Of a stretch of DNA of 64,000 bases, positions 43,654 to 52,443 are shown piece by piece. Positions within the stretch are counted from its first letter, which is position 1. Each line of letters opens with the position of its first letter. Source of the DNA: Streptomyces sp. CB01635. Its GTDB lineage: Bacteria; Actinomycetota; Actinomycetes; Streptomycetales; Streptomycetaceae. Both the position numbers and the translations under genes were made by a program. The notes under the pieces were generated by a model. That model had not been told where the DNA came from, did no database searches, and saw only the letters and a list, made by a program, of their open reading frames with translations. The stretch spans positions 558,001 through 622,000 of the forward strand of contig NZ_NNBL01000002.1 in the NCBI RefSeq assembly GCF_002803065.1. Direction: 5' to 3'.

Positions 43654-45402
43654 CTACGACAACGTCACGCGCGGCTCGCCCGCCGCCTCCGTCTCAAGTA
43701 CCCACACCTCGTTGCGGCCCTCCCGCAGCACGGGACCGGGAACGTACAGCGAGTGCTGCGGGCCGACCGACCAATAGCGTCCCAGGTTGAAGCCGTTCAC
43801 CCACACGAACCCCCGTGTCCAGCCCGGCAGTTCGAGCTCCGCGTCCCCGGCGCCGCTCACCTCGAACGTGCCGCGGTACAGGCCCGCCGCCCCCGGAGGC
43901 CCGTCCACCGGCGCCAGGCCCCGCACCGCGTCCGCGTCGTCGAACGCGTCCAGACGCAGCGCCCGCGCCCGCACGCCGTGCAGATACTGCCGCTCGTGCA
44001 GCACCCCGCCCGTGATGCCCTTCGACTCACCCGTGCGCGGCCCGTAGTTGACCCGGCCCAGCGACTCCACCCACAGCTCGATGCGCGCGGGTCCCGCGAC
44101 GGGCTCCGCGAGGACCGGCTCGTCCTCCGTGAGCACCCCGGCCCGCACTCCGTCCACGCACACCACGGCACGGTCCCGCAGTCCCGCCACCCGCAGCGGA
44201 TACACCCGGCGCGGCCCCGGCACGTCGACGCTGTAGCGGACCAGCCCCCGGTCCACGTCGAGCTCCTCGAAGGTCGGCGGCACCGCGTACTCACCCTCCG
44301 CCGAACCGAGCCCGTCCAGGACCGCGTCCAGCGGCGCGTACGAGGTCAGCTCCGCCGTCACCGTGGAGGCCAGCGCCGCCGGCTGCTCGGGCACGTCCGG
44401 AAGCGGCTCGTCCGCGTACTCGGCGAGCACCTCACGGAAGCGCCAGAACTTCTCCGTCGGCCGCCCGTGCTCGTCGACCGGCGCGTCGTAGTCGTACGAC
44501 GTCACATCGGGCTGGAGCAGGCCCTCGTGCAACTGCCCCGCACGGTTCGCCCCCGCCCAGCCGCCGAAACTCGTCCCGCCGTGCGCCATGTACAGATTGA
44601 CCGACGCCCCGCACTCCAGGATCTCCCGCAAGGCTGCCGCCGCGTCCTGGGCGTCCCGCACGACGTGATCCGCGCCCCAGTGGTCGAACCAGCCGCACCA
44701 GAACTCCATGCACATCAGCGGACCCTTGGGCCGGTGGCGGCGCAGCGTCTCGAAACCGCCCCGCGCGTTCGACCCGAAGTTCGCCGTCGCGAGGACACCC
44801 GGTACCGACCCGCCCGTCAGCATGTGGTCGTCCGGACCGTCCGACGTGAAGAGCGGCACCGTCACCCCGAGCCCGCGCAGACCGTCCGCGAGATGCGCCA
44901 GATACACCTGGTCCGAGCCGTACGAGCCGTACTCGTTCTCCACCTGCACCATGATCACCGGGCCGCCCCGGTCGAACTGCCGCTCCACGACCTGGGGGAG
45001 CAGCGCCGCGAACCAGCGGTCCACCGCCGCCAGGAACTCCCCGTCCCTGGTCCGCACCCGCGAGCCCAGCGGACCCGTCAGCCAGTGCGGCAGCCCGCCG
45101 TTCTCCCACTCGGCACAGATATAGGGCCCCGGACGCACGATCGCCCACAGCCCCGCCTCGCGCACCGCGTCCAGGAACCGGCCCAGAGCCCCCACGTCAC
45201 GCAGCTCGCCGGGGCGCGGCTCGTGCAGATTCCACGGGACGTACGTCTCCACACAGTTCAGGCCCATCGCCCGCAGCATCGCGAGACGGTGCCCCCACTG
45301 CTCCTCGTGCACCCGGAAGTAGTGCAGCGCCCCCGACAGGAGCCGCACCGGCCGCCCGTCGACCTCGAAGTCGTCCTCGCCCACCCTGAACCCGGCCATC
45401 AT
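43654..45402 (-). CDS. GH35 beta-galactosidase
   Basis: A 582-residue glycoside hydrolase family 35 protein. LLSGALHYFRVHEEQWGHRLAMLRAMGLNCVETYVPWNLHEPRPG starts the TIM barrel; VQVENEYGSYGSDQ holds the acid/base Glu and MEFWCGWFDHWG the nucleophile Glu. The C-terminal jelly-roll ends with GFVWVNGFNLGRYWSVGPQHSLYVPGPVL. It removes terminal beta-galactosyl residues, probably in the cytoplasm, as no signal peptide is seen. The start is one of two adjacent ATGs (45402 or 45399) after GAGAGGGAC. It is divergent from an AraC regulator. Confidence 0.9.
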   Translation of the reverse strand: MMAGFRVGEDDFEVDGRPVRLLSGALHYFRVHEEQWGHRLAMLRAMGLNCVETYVPWNLHEPRPGELRDVGALGRFLDAVREAGLWAIVRPGPYICAEWENGGLPHWLTGPLGSRVRTRDGEFLAAVDRWFAALLPQVVERQFDRGGPVIMVQVENEYGSYGSDQVYLAHLADGLRGLGVTVPLFTSDGPDDHMLTGGSVPGVLATANFGSNARGGFETLRRHRPKGPLMCMEFWCGWFDHWGADHVVRDAQDAAAALREILECGASVNLYMAHGGTSFGGWAGANRAGQLHEGLLQPDVTSYDYDAPVDEHGRPTEKFWRFREVLAEYADEPLPDVPEQPAALASTVTAELTSYAPLDAVLDGLGSAEGEYAVPPTFEELDVDRGLVRYSVDVPGPRRVYPLRVAGLRDRAVVCVDGVRAGVLTEDEPVLAEPVAGPARIELWVESLGRVNYGPRTGESKGITGGVLHERQYLHGVRARALRLDAFDDADAVRGLAPVDGPPGAAGLYRGTFEVSGAGDAELELPGWTRGFVWVNGFNLGRYWSVGPQHSLYVPGPVLREGRNEVWVLETEAAGEPRVTLS

Positions 45403-45456
45403 GTCCCTCTCGCTCACGTACTGCCCACCACGATCACCTCTGGCGGTCGGCACGGT

Positions 45457-45485
45457 CCATGGACAAAGATCGGCCCTGTTTGGAC
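45457..45485 (+). promoter_or_regulatory. Candidate regulatory site, copy 2 (CCATGGACAAAG...TTGGAC)
   Basis: CCATGGACAAAG (45457-45468) followed after 11 bp by TTGGAC (45480-45485), in the 133-bp region between the divergent beta-galactosidase and AraC genes. It mirrors the site at 43460-43489. The AraC protein encoded next door is the obvious candidate to bind it. Confidence 0.45.
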
Positions 45486-45535
45486 GCAACCGCGCACCAC
45501 CGGCACCACACCCGCCCAGGAAGGGATATAAGCGG

Positions 45536-46447
45536 ATGTACCACACCTGGATGCGGTATTTCACCCCCAGCCCGGCCCACCACCGCCTCGGCCTCGTCTG
45601 CCTCGGCGTCGGCCTCCAGTACGGCGCCCTGCCCACCGTCGGCCCCCGCACCCTCGACCACCACGTCGCCGTCGTCATCACCGCCGGACGCGGCTGGTAC
45701 CAGGCCCCCGACGGCCGCCGCACCACCGTCACCGCACCCGCCCTCATCTGGGTCACCCCCGGCATCCCCCACCACTACGGGCCCGACCCCGAAACCGGCT
45801 GGGACGAGTGCTTCGTCGACTTCACCGGCCCCGCCACCACCACGTACACCGAACTCGGCTACATAGAGCCCGAACGCCCCGTCGTCCCCCTCTCCGACGC
45901 CGCCCACGCCCGCACCGCCGTCGGCCGCATCGCCCGCGCCGCCCGCCGCGGCAACCCCCTGCTCGAAGTCGAGACCGCCGCCGCAGTCCACGAACTCCTC
46001 GTCGCCCTGCGCCGCGCCCGTGCCGACATGGCCCCCGACGGCGACCCCGTACTCCAGTCCCTCGCCCGCGACGCCTTCCAGCCCCTGTCCGTCGCCGAAC
46101 ACGCCGCCCGCCACGGCATGACCCCCGCCGAACTGCGCACCGCCGTACGCCGCGGAGCGGGCTGCAGCCCCAAGGACTACCTCCTCGGCATCCGCCTCGG
46201 CCGCGCGAAGGAACTCCTCGCCGCCACCGAACTCCCCGTCGCCGCCGTCGCCCGCCGCGTCGGCTACGACGACCCCGCCTACTTCTCCCGCCTGTTCACC
46301 CGCCGTGTCGGCACCGCGCCCGTCCGCTTCCGCGAACAGCAGGGCCGCACCGTCCCCGGCGGCTGGTCGCACACGGTCCCCGACCCCGACGACCCGCCGA
46401 TGCTGCGCTCCCCGGGCCCCACGATCGACCGCCCCCGCGCCACGTAG
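45536..46447 (+). CDS. AraC-family transcriptional regulator
   Basis: A 303-residue regulator with an N-terminal cupin-type sugar-binding domain (HHVAVVITAGRGWYQAPDGRRTTVTAPALIWVTPGIPHHYGPD) and a C-terminal double helix-turn-helix (PLSVAEHAARHGMTPAELRTAVRRGAGCSPKDYLLGIRLGRAKELL, then VAAVARRVGYDDPAYFSRLFTRRVGTAPVRFREQ). The ATG at 45536 follows GGAAGGGATATAAG. Divergence from the GH35 gene suggests that it senses a galactoside and controls that gene. Confidence 0.9.
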   Translation: MYHTWMRYFTPSPAHHRLGLVCLGVGLQYGALPTVGPRTLDHHVAVVITAGRGWYQAPDGRRTTVTAPALIWVTPGIPHHYGPDPETGWDECFVDFTGPATTTYTELGYIEPERPVVPLSDAAHARTAVGRIARAARRGNPLLEVETAAAVHELLVALRRARADMAPDGDPVLQSLARDAFQPLSVAEHAARHGMTPAELRTAVRRGAGCSPKDYLLGIRLGRAKELLAATELPVAAVARRVGYDDPAYFSRLFTRRVGTAPVRFREQQGRTVPGGWSHTVPDPDDPPMLRSPGPTIDRPRAT

Positions 46448-46458
46448 GGTTTCCTCCC

Positions 46459-46794
46459 ATGACCAACAGCAACGCCGCCGACACCGTGGACCCCGCCGTC
46501 CGCGCCGAACTCGCCCGACTGCGCGACAGCATCGACAACATCGACGCCGCTGTCGTCCACATGCTCGCCGAACGCTTCAAATGCACCCAGCAGGTCGGCC
46601 ACCTCAAGGCCGAACACGCCCTGCCCCCGGCCGACCCCTCCCGCGAGGCCAGCCAGATCGCACGCCTGCGCCAACTCGCGGAGAGCGCCAAGCTGGACCC
46701 CGCCTTCGCCGAGAAACTCCTGAACTTCATCATCAGCGAGGTCATCCGCCACCACGAGCAGATCGCGGCGAATTCGAGCCCCTGCGGCGATTGA
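46459..46794 (+). CDS. Chorismate mutase, AroQ type
   Basis: A 111-residue all-helical protein: LARLRDSIDNIDAAVVHMLAERFKCTQQVGHLKAEHALPPADPSREASQIARLRQLAESAKLDPAFAEKLLNFIISEVIRHHEQIA. The conserved R, K and E/Q positions of the AroQ fold are visible. It rearranges chorismate to prephenate on the way to Phe and Tyr. It lies 11 bp after the AraC gene. Confidence 0.9.
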   Translation: MTNSNAADTVDPAVRAELARLRDSIDNIDAAVVHMLAERFKCTQQVGHLKAEHALPPADPSREASQIARLRQLAESAKLDPAFAEKLLNFIISEVIRHHEQIAANSSPCGD

Positions 46795-46805
46795 GGAGCG
46801 GGGTC

Positions 46806-46820
46806 CGGGGCGCAGCCCCG
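46806..46820 (+). terminator. Short GC hairpin after chorismate mutase
   Basis: CGGGGC and GCCCCG form a 6-bp stem with a 3-base loop, 11 bp after the stop codon. It is small, so only a weak terminator candidate. Confidence 0.4.
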
Positions 46821-46910
46821 AGGCGGTGACGCCGGCGCCGGGTGAGGTCTCGTCCTAGGACGCCCCCGGCCAGCCTGTCCCACGCCGGAGGCGTACGGCA
46901 GCATGTCCCC

Positions 46911-49412
46911 ATGTCCGTACTGACGCGCGACGAAGCGCAGACCCGAGCCCAGCTCATCGACGTCCAGCGGTACGAGATCGACCTCGATCTCACCCGGGGA
47001 GCCGACACCTTCGACTCCACCACCGTGATCGGCTTCACCACCCGCACGGCCGGAGACACCTTCGTCGAGGTCAGGCCCGCAGCCCTGCGATCCGTCACCC
47101 TCGACGGACAGCCCCTGGACCCCGCCGCACTCGACGACAACCGGCTCCCCCTCACCGGACTCGCCCCCGGCCCGCACGAACTGCGCGTCGAAGCCGCCAT
47201 GGCCTACTCGCACACCGGCGAAGGCATGCACCGCTTCACGGACCCCGCCGACGGCGAGACGTACGTCTACACGCAGCTGTTCATGGAAGACGTCCAGCGC
47301 GTCTTCGCCGCCTTCGACCAGCCCGACCTGAAGGCCGTGTTCGACCTCACCGTCACCGCCCCCGACGGCTGGACCGTCCTCGCCAACAGCGTCACCGAGC
47401 ACCTGGGCGAGGGGAAGTGGCAGGCCGCCACCACCCCGTTGCTCTCCACCTACCTCGTCGCCGTCGCCGTCGGCCCCTGGCACTCCGTACGCACCGAGCA
47501 CCGCGGCCTGCCCTTCGGCCTGCACTGCCGCCGTTCCCTCGCCCCCTACCTCGACGCCGACGCCGAAGAAATCCTCGACATCACCCGCGCCTGCTACGAC
47601 CGCTACCACGAGAAGTTCGAGGAGCCCTACCCCTTCGACTCCTACGACCAGGCGTTCGTCCCCGAGTTCAACGCCGGCGCCATGGAGAACCCCGGACTCG
47701 TCACCTTCCGCGACGAGTTCGTCCACCGCTCCGCCGTCACCGACACCGAACGCCAGACCCGCGCCATGGTCATCGCCCACGAAATGGCCCACATGTGGTT
47801 CGGCGACCTCGTCACCCTCCAATGGTGGGACGACATCTGGCTCAACGAGTCCTTCGCCGAATACATGGGCTACCAGACCCTCACCGAAGCCACCCGCTTC
47901 AAGGACACCTGGGTCGACTTCGGAGTGTCCCGCAAGGCCTGGGGATACGACGCCGACCAGCGCCCCTCCACCCACCCCGTCGCCCCCGACGCCGACGCGG
48001 TCCCCGACACCGCGTCCGCCCTGCTCAACTTCGACGGCATCTCCTACGCCAAGGGGGCTTCCGCACTTCGGCAGCTGGTCGCCTGGCTGGGCGAGAAGGA
48101 CTTCCTCGCCGGCATCAACACCCACTTCCAGCGCCACAAGTTCGCCAACGCCACCCTCGCCGACTTCATCGCCTCCCTCGCCCACCACACGGACCGCGAC
48201 GTCCACGCCTGGGCCGACACCTGGCTGCGCACCACCGGCGTCGACACCCTCACCGCCACCGTCACCGAGCACCCGGGGCAGGCAGAACTCACCCTCACCC
48301 GCGACGGCAGCCGCCCCCACCGCATCACCGTCGGCGTCTACGACCGCGACCTCATCGACGGAGCCACCCTCGTCCGCCGCGAACTGACCGACATCGACAT
48401 CCCCGTCGACGGCGAACACCGCCTCCCCGGCCCCCGCCCCGCCCTCGTCGTCCCCAACGACCAGGACCTCACCTACGCCAAGATCCGCCTCGACCCCCAC
48501 TCCGAGGAAACCGCCCTGCGCGGCCTGTCCCGCGTGCCCGACCCCCTCACCCGCGCCGTCCTGTGGAACTGCCTGCGCGACATGGTCCGCGACGGTGCAC
48601 TCGAACCCCTCACCTACCTCGAAGCCGCCCGCGCCCACCTCCCCGGCGAACGCGAACTCGCCAACGTCCAGGGCGTCCTGGCCTTCGCCCGCACCCAGGT
48701 GGCCGACCGCTACACCACCCCCGCGGAACGCCCCGACGCACTCGCCCTCCTCACCGACCTGTGCGCCGACCTCATCCGCCGCACCGAGGACGGCAGCAAC
48801 CCCGGCCTGCGCCTCACCGCCGTGCGCACCCTCATCGACAGCGCCGCACACGCCGACACCATCCGCGACTGGTACGACAGCGGCAGCGTCCCCGGCGGCC
48901 CCGAACTCGACCCCGAACTGCGCTGGCGCATCCTCGGCCGCCTCTGCGTACTCGGCGCCGTCGACGACGCCGTCATCGAGGCCGAACTCACCCAGGACCC
49001 CAGCGCCACCGGCCAGGAAGGCGCCGCCCGCTGCCGCGCGGCCCTGCCCGACCCCGACGCCAAACGCGCCGCCTGGGACGCCATGTTCACCACCGACGAA
49101 CTCTCCAACTACCTCTTCACCGCCACCGCCCAGGGCTTCTGGCAGCCCGAACAGAGCGACCTCCTGCACCCCTATGTCGCCCGCTACTTCCCTGACGCCG
49201 TAGCCGTCGCCCACCGCCGTGGCCCCGCCGTCGCCGACGCCGCGGGACGCTGGGCCTTCCCCGCCCACGCCGTCGACACCCACACCCTCACCCTCGGCGA
49301 ATCCTGCCTGGAGGACGACGACCCCATCCCCGCCCTGCGCCGCAAACTCGCCGACCAACTCGACGACCTCGCCCGCGCCTTGAAGATCAGGACGGCCACC
49401 GCCGCCTACTAG
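46911..49412 (+). CDS. pepN: Aminopeptidase N (M1 family)
   Basis: An 833-residue M1 metallopeptidase: the exopeptidase motif GAMEN at 256-260, the zinc site HEMAH at 290-294 with the third ligand Glu313 (WLNESFAEYMG), and a long C-terminal ERAP1-like helical domain. It removes N-terminal residues from peptides in the cytosol. The ATG at 46911 (MSVLTRDEAQ) is the conserved start in actinobacterial PepN. It is probably monocistronic, with a strong terminator 11 bp downstream. Confidence 0.93.
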   Translation: MSVLTRDEAQTRAQLIDVQRYEIDLDLTRGADTFDSTTVIGFTTRTAGDTFVEVRPAALRSVTLDGQPLDPAALDDNRLPLTGLAPGPHELRVEAAMAYSHTGEGMHRFTDPADGETYVYTQLFMEDVQRVFAAFDQPDLKAVFDLTVTAPDGWTVLANSVTEHLGEGKWQAATTPLLSTYLVAVAVGPWHSVRTEHRGLPFGLHCRRSLAPYLDADAEEILDITRACYDRYHEKFEEPYPFDSYDQAFVPEFNAGAMENPGLVTFRDEFVHRSAVTDTERQTRAMVIAHEMAHMWFGDLVTLQWWDDIWLNESFAEYMGYQTLTEATRFKDTWVDFGVSRKAWGYDADQRPSTHPVAPDADAVPDTASALLNFDGISYAKGASALRQLVAWLGEKDFLAGINTHFQRHKFANATLADFIASLAHHTDRDVHAWADTWLRTTGVDTLTATVTEHPGQAELTLTRDGSRPHRITVGVYDRDLIDGATLVRRELTDIDIPVDGEHRLPGPRPALVVPNDQDLTYAKIRLDPHSEETALRGLSRVPDPLTRAVLWNCLRDMVRDGALEPLTYLEAARAHLPGERELANVQGVLAFARTQVADRYTTPAERPDALALLTDLCADLIRRTEDGSNPGLRLTAVRTLIDSAAHADTIRDWYDSGSVPGGPELDPELRWRILGRLCVLGAVDDAVIEAELTQDPSATGQEGAARCRAALPDPDAKRAAWDAMFTTDELSNYLFTATAQGFWQPEQSDLLHPYVARYFPDAVAVAHRRGPAVADAAGRWAFPAHAVDTHTLTLGESCLEDDDPIPALRRKLADQLDDLARALKIRTATAAY

Positions 49413-49422
49413 GGCCCGGAAT

Positions 49423-49453
49423 GTACGGGGTCCGGCGTGCCCGGACCCCGTAC
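49423..49453 (+). terminator. Perfect 13-bp hairpin terminator after pepN
   Basis: GTACGGGGTCCGG (49423-49435) pairs perfectly with CCGGACCCCGTAC (49441-49453) across the loop CGTGC. Confidence 0.85.
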
Positions 49454-49588
49454 CACCAACCACCCCGTCGCCGCCCAATCCCCGCACGGCAGTACCACTT
49501 TCGGGTTCCGATCGTTGTGATCAACGGGCATGCCACAGCCACCGCAGACAGGCTGGAGGCCCCACCCGCACCCCCGAAGGACACCGCC

Positions 49589-51010
49589 ATGAGCAACCCG
49601 CCGCCCCTCGCCGGAGGGCCCCAAGGCCCCCAAGCCCTGCGGCCGTTGCTCAAAACCGTCCTCGACGCCCTCCACGACGGAGCCGCCGCCCGAGGCGGGC
49701 CCCTCCCCGCCGGCGGCCCCCACACCGTCACCGCCCGCCTGCGCGAACTCGCCGGCGACCCCCTGCCCCACCACGGCACCGGCCCCGACACCGCGCTGCG
49801 CACCCTCGTACAGGCCCTCGCCGAAGGCGCCGCCGACCCCGCCGACCCCCTGTGCGCGGCCCACCTCCACTGCCCGCCCCTCGCCCTCGCCACGGCCGCC
49901 GACCTCGCCGCCTCGGCCCTCAACCCCTCCATGGACTCCTGGGACCAGGCCCCCGCGGCCTCCGCCCTCGAAACCCTCGTCACCGACGCACTCGCCCATG
50001 AGGTCTACGGCGACACGGGCCACGCCGGCCGGCCCGCGCACCCTGGCCGGCCCGGCCACCCCCAGGCCCTGGTCACCACCGGCGGCACCGAGGCCAACCA
50101 GCTCGCCGTCCTCCTGGCCCGCGAAGCCCACGCCTCAGAGGGCCCCCTCCAGCTCATCACCGGCGCAGGCGCGCACCACTCCCTGCCCCGCGCAGCCTGG
50201 CTCCTCGGGCTCCCCGACCCCGTCACCGTGCCCGCCCCCACCGGCACCCTCGACCCGGCCGCCCTCGACGAAGCCCTCACCGACCTGCCAGGACCCAAAC
50301 TGGTCGCCGCCACCGCCGGCACCACCGACGCAGGACTCATCGACCCCCTCCCGGAGATCGCCGACGTCTGCGAAGCCCACGGCGCCCGCCTCCACGTCGA
50401 CGCCGCGTACGGCGCCGGACTCCTCTTCAGCCCCACCCGCCGCACCCAGCTCACCGGCCTCGACCGAGCCGCCACCGTCGCCCTCGACCTGCACAAACTC
50501 GGCTGGCAGCCCGTCGCCGCCGGCCTCCTCGCCGTACGCGACCCCGCCGACCTCACGCCCCTCACCCACCACGCCGACTACCTCAACGCAGACGACGACA
50601 CCGAAGCCGGCCTGCCCGACCTCCTCGGCCGCTCCCTGCGCACCACCCGGCGCCCCGACATCCTCAAGATCGCCGTCACCCTCAAAGCCCTCGGCCGCAC
50701 CGGACTCGGCGCCCTCGTCGACCAAGTCTGCGACCAGGCCCAGGAGTTCGCCGCCACCCTCCACGCCCACCCCGGCTTCGACCTCTACGACACCCCCACC
50801 CTCAGCACCGTCCTCTTCCGCCCCCACGGCGCACCCGACGAACGCATCGCCCACATCCGCCGCACCCTCCTCACCCAAGGCCGCGCCGTACTCGGCCGCG
50901 CCCGCATCGACGGCCGGCTGTGGCTCAAAGCCACCCTGCTCAACCCGCACACCCAGCCGGGCGACCTGGCCCAGCTGCTGAAACTGGTGGAAGGAAACAC
51001 CGCCCGATGA
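49589..51010 (+). CDS. PLP-dependent amino-acid decarboxylase (DesA-like)
   Basis: A 473-residue group II decarboxylase: LVTTGGTEANQLAVLLAREAH, AGAHHSLPRAA, VAATAGTTDAGLIDPLPEIADVCEAHGARLHVDAAYGAG and the PLP lysine K303 in DLHKLGWQP. The family includes lysine/ornithine and diaminobutyrate decarboxylases of siderophore pathways. Its stop overlaps the start of an amine N-hydroxylase, the DesA-DesB order of desferrioxamine synthesis, so it may make cadaverine or putrescine for hydroxylation. No desC or desD follows here. The substrate is inferred. Confidence 0.85.
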   Translation: MSNPPPLAGGPQGPQALRPLLKTVLDALHDGAAARGGPLPAGGPHTVTARLRELAGDPLPHHGTGPDTALRTLVQALAEGAADPADPLCAAHLHCPPLALATAADLAASALNPSMDSWDQAPAASALETLVTDALAHEVYGDTGHAGRPAHPGRPGHPQALVTTGGTEANQLAVLLAREAHASEGPLQLITGAGAHHSLPRAAWLLGLPDPVTVPAPTGTLDPAALDEALTDLPGPKLVAATAGTTDAGLIDPLPEIADVCEAHGARLHVDAAYGAGLLFSPTRRTQLTGLDRAATVALDLHKLGWQPVAAGLLAVRDPADLTPLTHHADYLNADDDTEAGLPDLLGRSLRTTRRPDILKIAVTLKALGRTGLGALVDQVCDQAQEFAATLHAHPGFDLYDTPTLSTVLFRPHGAPDERIAHIRRTLLTQGRAVLGRARIDGRLWLKATLLNPHTQPGDLAQLLKLVEGNTAR

Positions 51011-52443
51011 CCACCGCGCCCACCCCCAAGCCTCCACACCCCGAAGCACCCCGCGACCTCGTCGGCATCGGCATCGGCCCCTTCAACCTCTCCCTCGCCG
51101 CCCTCGCCCACCCCCTCACCGAACTCGACACCGCCTTCTACGAACAACACCCCGCCTTCCACTGGCACCCCGGCCTCCTCATCGACGGTGCCACCCTCCA
51201 AGTCCCCTTCCTCGCCGACCTCGTCACCCTCGCCGACCCCGCAAGCCCCTGGTCCTTCCTCAACTACCTCAAAACCCGCGACCGCCTCTTCCCCTTCTAC
51301 TTCGCCGAGCGCTTCCACATCCAGCGCGCCGAATACGACGCCTACTGCCGCTGGGTCAGCGAAAACCTCCCCGGACTCCACTTCGGCCACCAGATCGACG
51401 CCGTCCGCTGGAACCCCGAACGCCGCCTCTTCGAAGTCGACTTCACCCAACTCGACACCGAAGGCGAAGCCGAAGCGCTGGGCCGCACCTACACCAGGAA
51501 CGTCGTACTCGGCGTCGGCACCGCCCCCTACATCCCCGAACCGCTGCGCCCCCTCGCCGAAGCCCCCACCGTCCCCGTCATCCACTCCACCGACTACCTC
51601 ACCCACCGCACCGAACTCCTCGCCGCCGACCACATCACCGTCATCGGATCAGGCCAGTCCGGCGCCGAAATCTTCCTCGACCTCCTCAAGAACCGCCCCC
51701 AAGGCCGCGAAAAACTCCACTGGCTCGCCCGCAGCGAAGCCTTCGCCCCCATGGAGTACTCCAAGCTCGGCCTCGAACACTTCACCCCCGACTACACCCG
51801 CTACTTCCACCACCTCCCCGAAGACGTACGCGACCAACTCGTCCCCGCCCAATGGCAGCTCCACAAAGGCATCGACACCGAAACCATCGCCGCCATCCAC
51901 GACGAGCTCTACCAGCGCACCCTCCACGGCGGCTGGCCCGACGCCACCCTCACCCCCGGCGTCTGCGTCCGCACCGCCGGCCGCGTCGCCACCACCAAAG
52001 TCGAACTTCACCTCGAACACCGCCGGCAGAACACCCGCTCCCGCCTCACCACCGACGCCGTCGTCCTCGCCACCGGCTACCGCGAACGCCCCCTCGACCA
52101 CATGCTCACCGGACTGGACCCCCACCTCCGCCGCGACAACAGCGAACGCCCCCGCATCGACGAACAGTTCCGCCTCGTCCTCGACCACACCGTCACCGAC
52201 ACCGGCAGCAACATCTACGTACAGAACGCCGAACGCCACACCCACGGAGTCGGCGCCCCCGACCTCGGCCTCGCCGCCTGGCGCAGCGCCACCATCCTCA
52301 ACACCCTCACCGGCAAAGACCCCTACCCCCTCCCGCAACGCACCGCCTTCACCACCTTCGGCCTCACCCCCAACGAAAACCGCGCCCCCCGGACCCAGTC
52401 CGGAGAACGCGGCATCACCCATCTGATCGAACTCAAGAACTAG
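51007..52443 (+). CDS. L-lysine/amine N6-hydroxylase (siderophore type)
   Basis: A 478-residue flavin N-monooxygenase of the IucD/SidA/DesB family: LVGIGIGPFNLSLAALA (FAD), FYEQHPAFHWHPGLLIDGATLQVPFLADLVTLADPASPWSFLNYL, ITVIGSGQSGAEIFLDLL (NADPH), VLATGYRERPL and the C-terminal ERHTHGVGAPDLGLAAWRSATILN. It hydroxylates the side-chain amine of lysine, ornithine or their diamines. It overlaps the decarboxylase (ATGA). Its stop shares the CTAG tetramer with the stop of the convergent nucleotidase. Confidence 0.9.
   Translation: MTTAPTPKPPHPEAPRDLVGIGIGPFNLSLAALAHPLTELDTAFYEQHPAFHWHPGLLIDGATLQVPFLADLVTLADPASPWSFLNYLKTRDRLFPFYFAERFHIQRAEYDAYCRWVSENLPGLHFGHQIDAVRWNPERRLFEVDFTQLDTEGEAEALGRTYTRNVVLGVGTAPYIPEPLRPLAEAPTVPVIHSTDYLTHRTELLAADHITVIGSGQSGAEIFLDLLKNRPQGREKLHWLARSEAFAPMEYSKLGLEHFTPDYTRYFHHLPEDVRDQLVPAQWQLHKGIDTETIAAIHDELYQRTLHGGWPDATLTPGVCVRTAGRVATTKVELHLEHRRQNTRSRLTTDAVVLATGYRERPLDHMLTGLDPHLRRDNSERPRIDEQFRLVLDHTVTDTGSNIYVQNAERHTHGVGAPDLGLAAWRSATILNTLTGKDPYPLPQRTAFTTFGLTPNENRAPRTQSGERGITHLIELKN

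Noticed and set aside
46296..49487. A very long minus-strand open frame (over 1000 codons) opposite pepN and chorismate mutase
   Set aside because: It is Gly/Val/Asp-rich without domains, as expected for the complement of GC-biased third positions; pepN has all its catalytic motifs.
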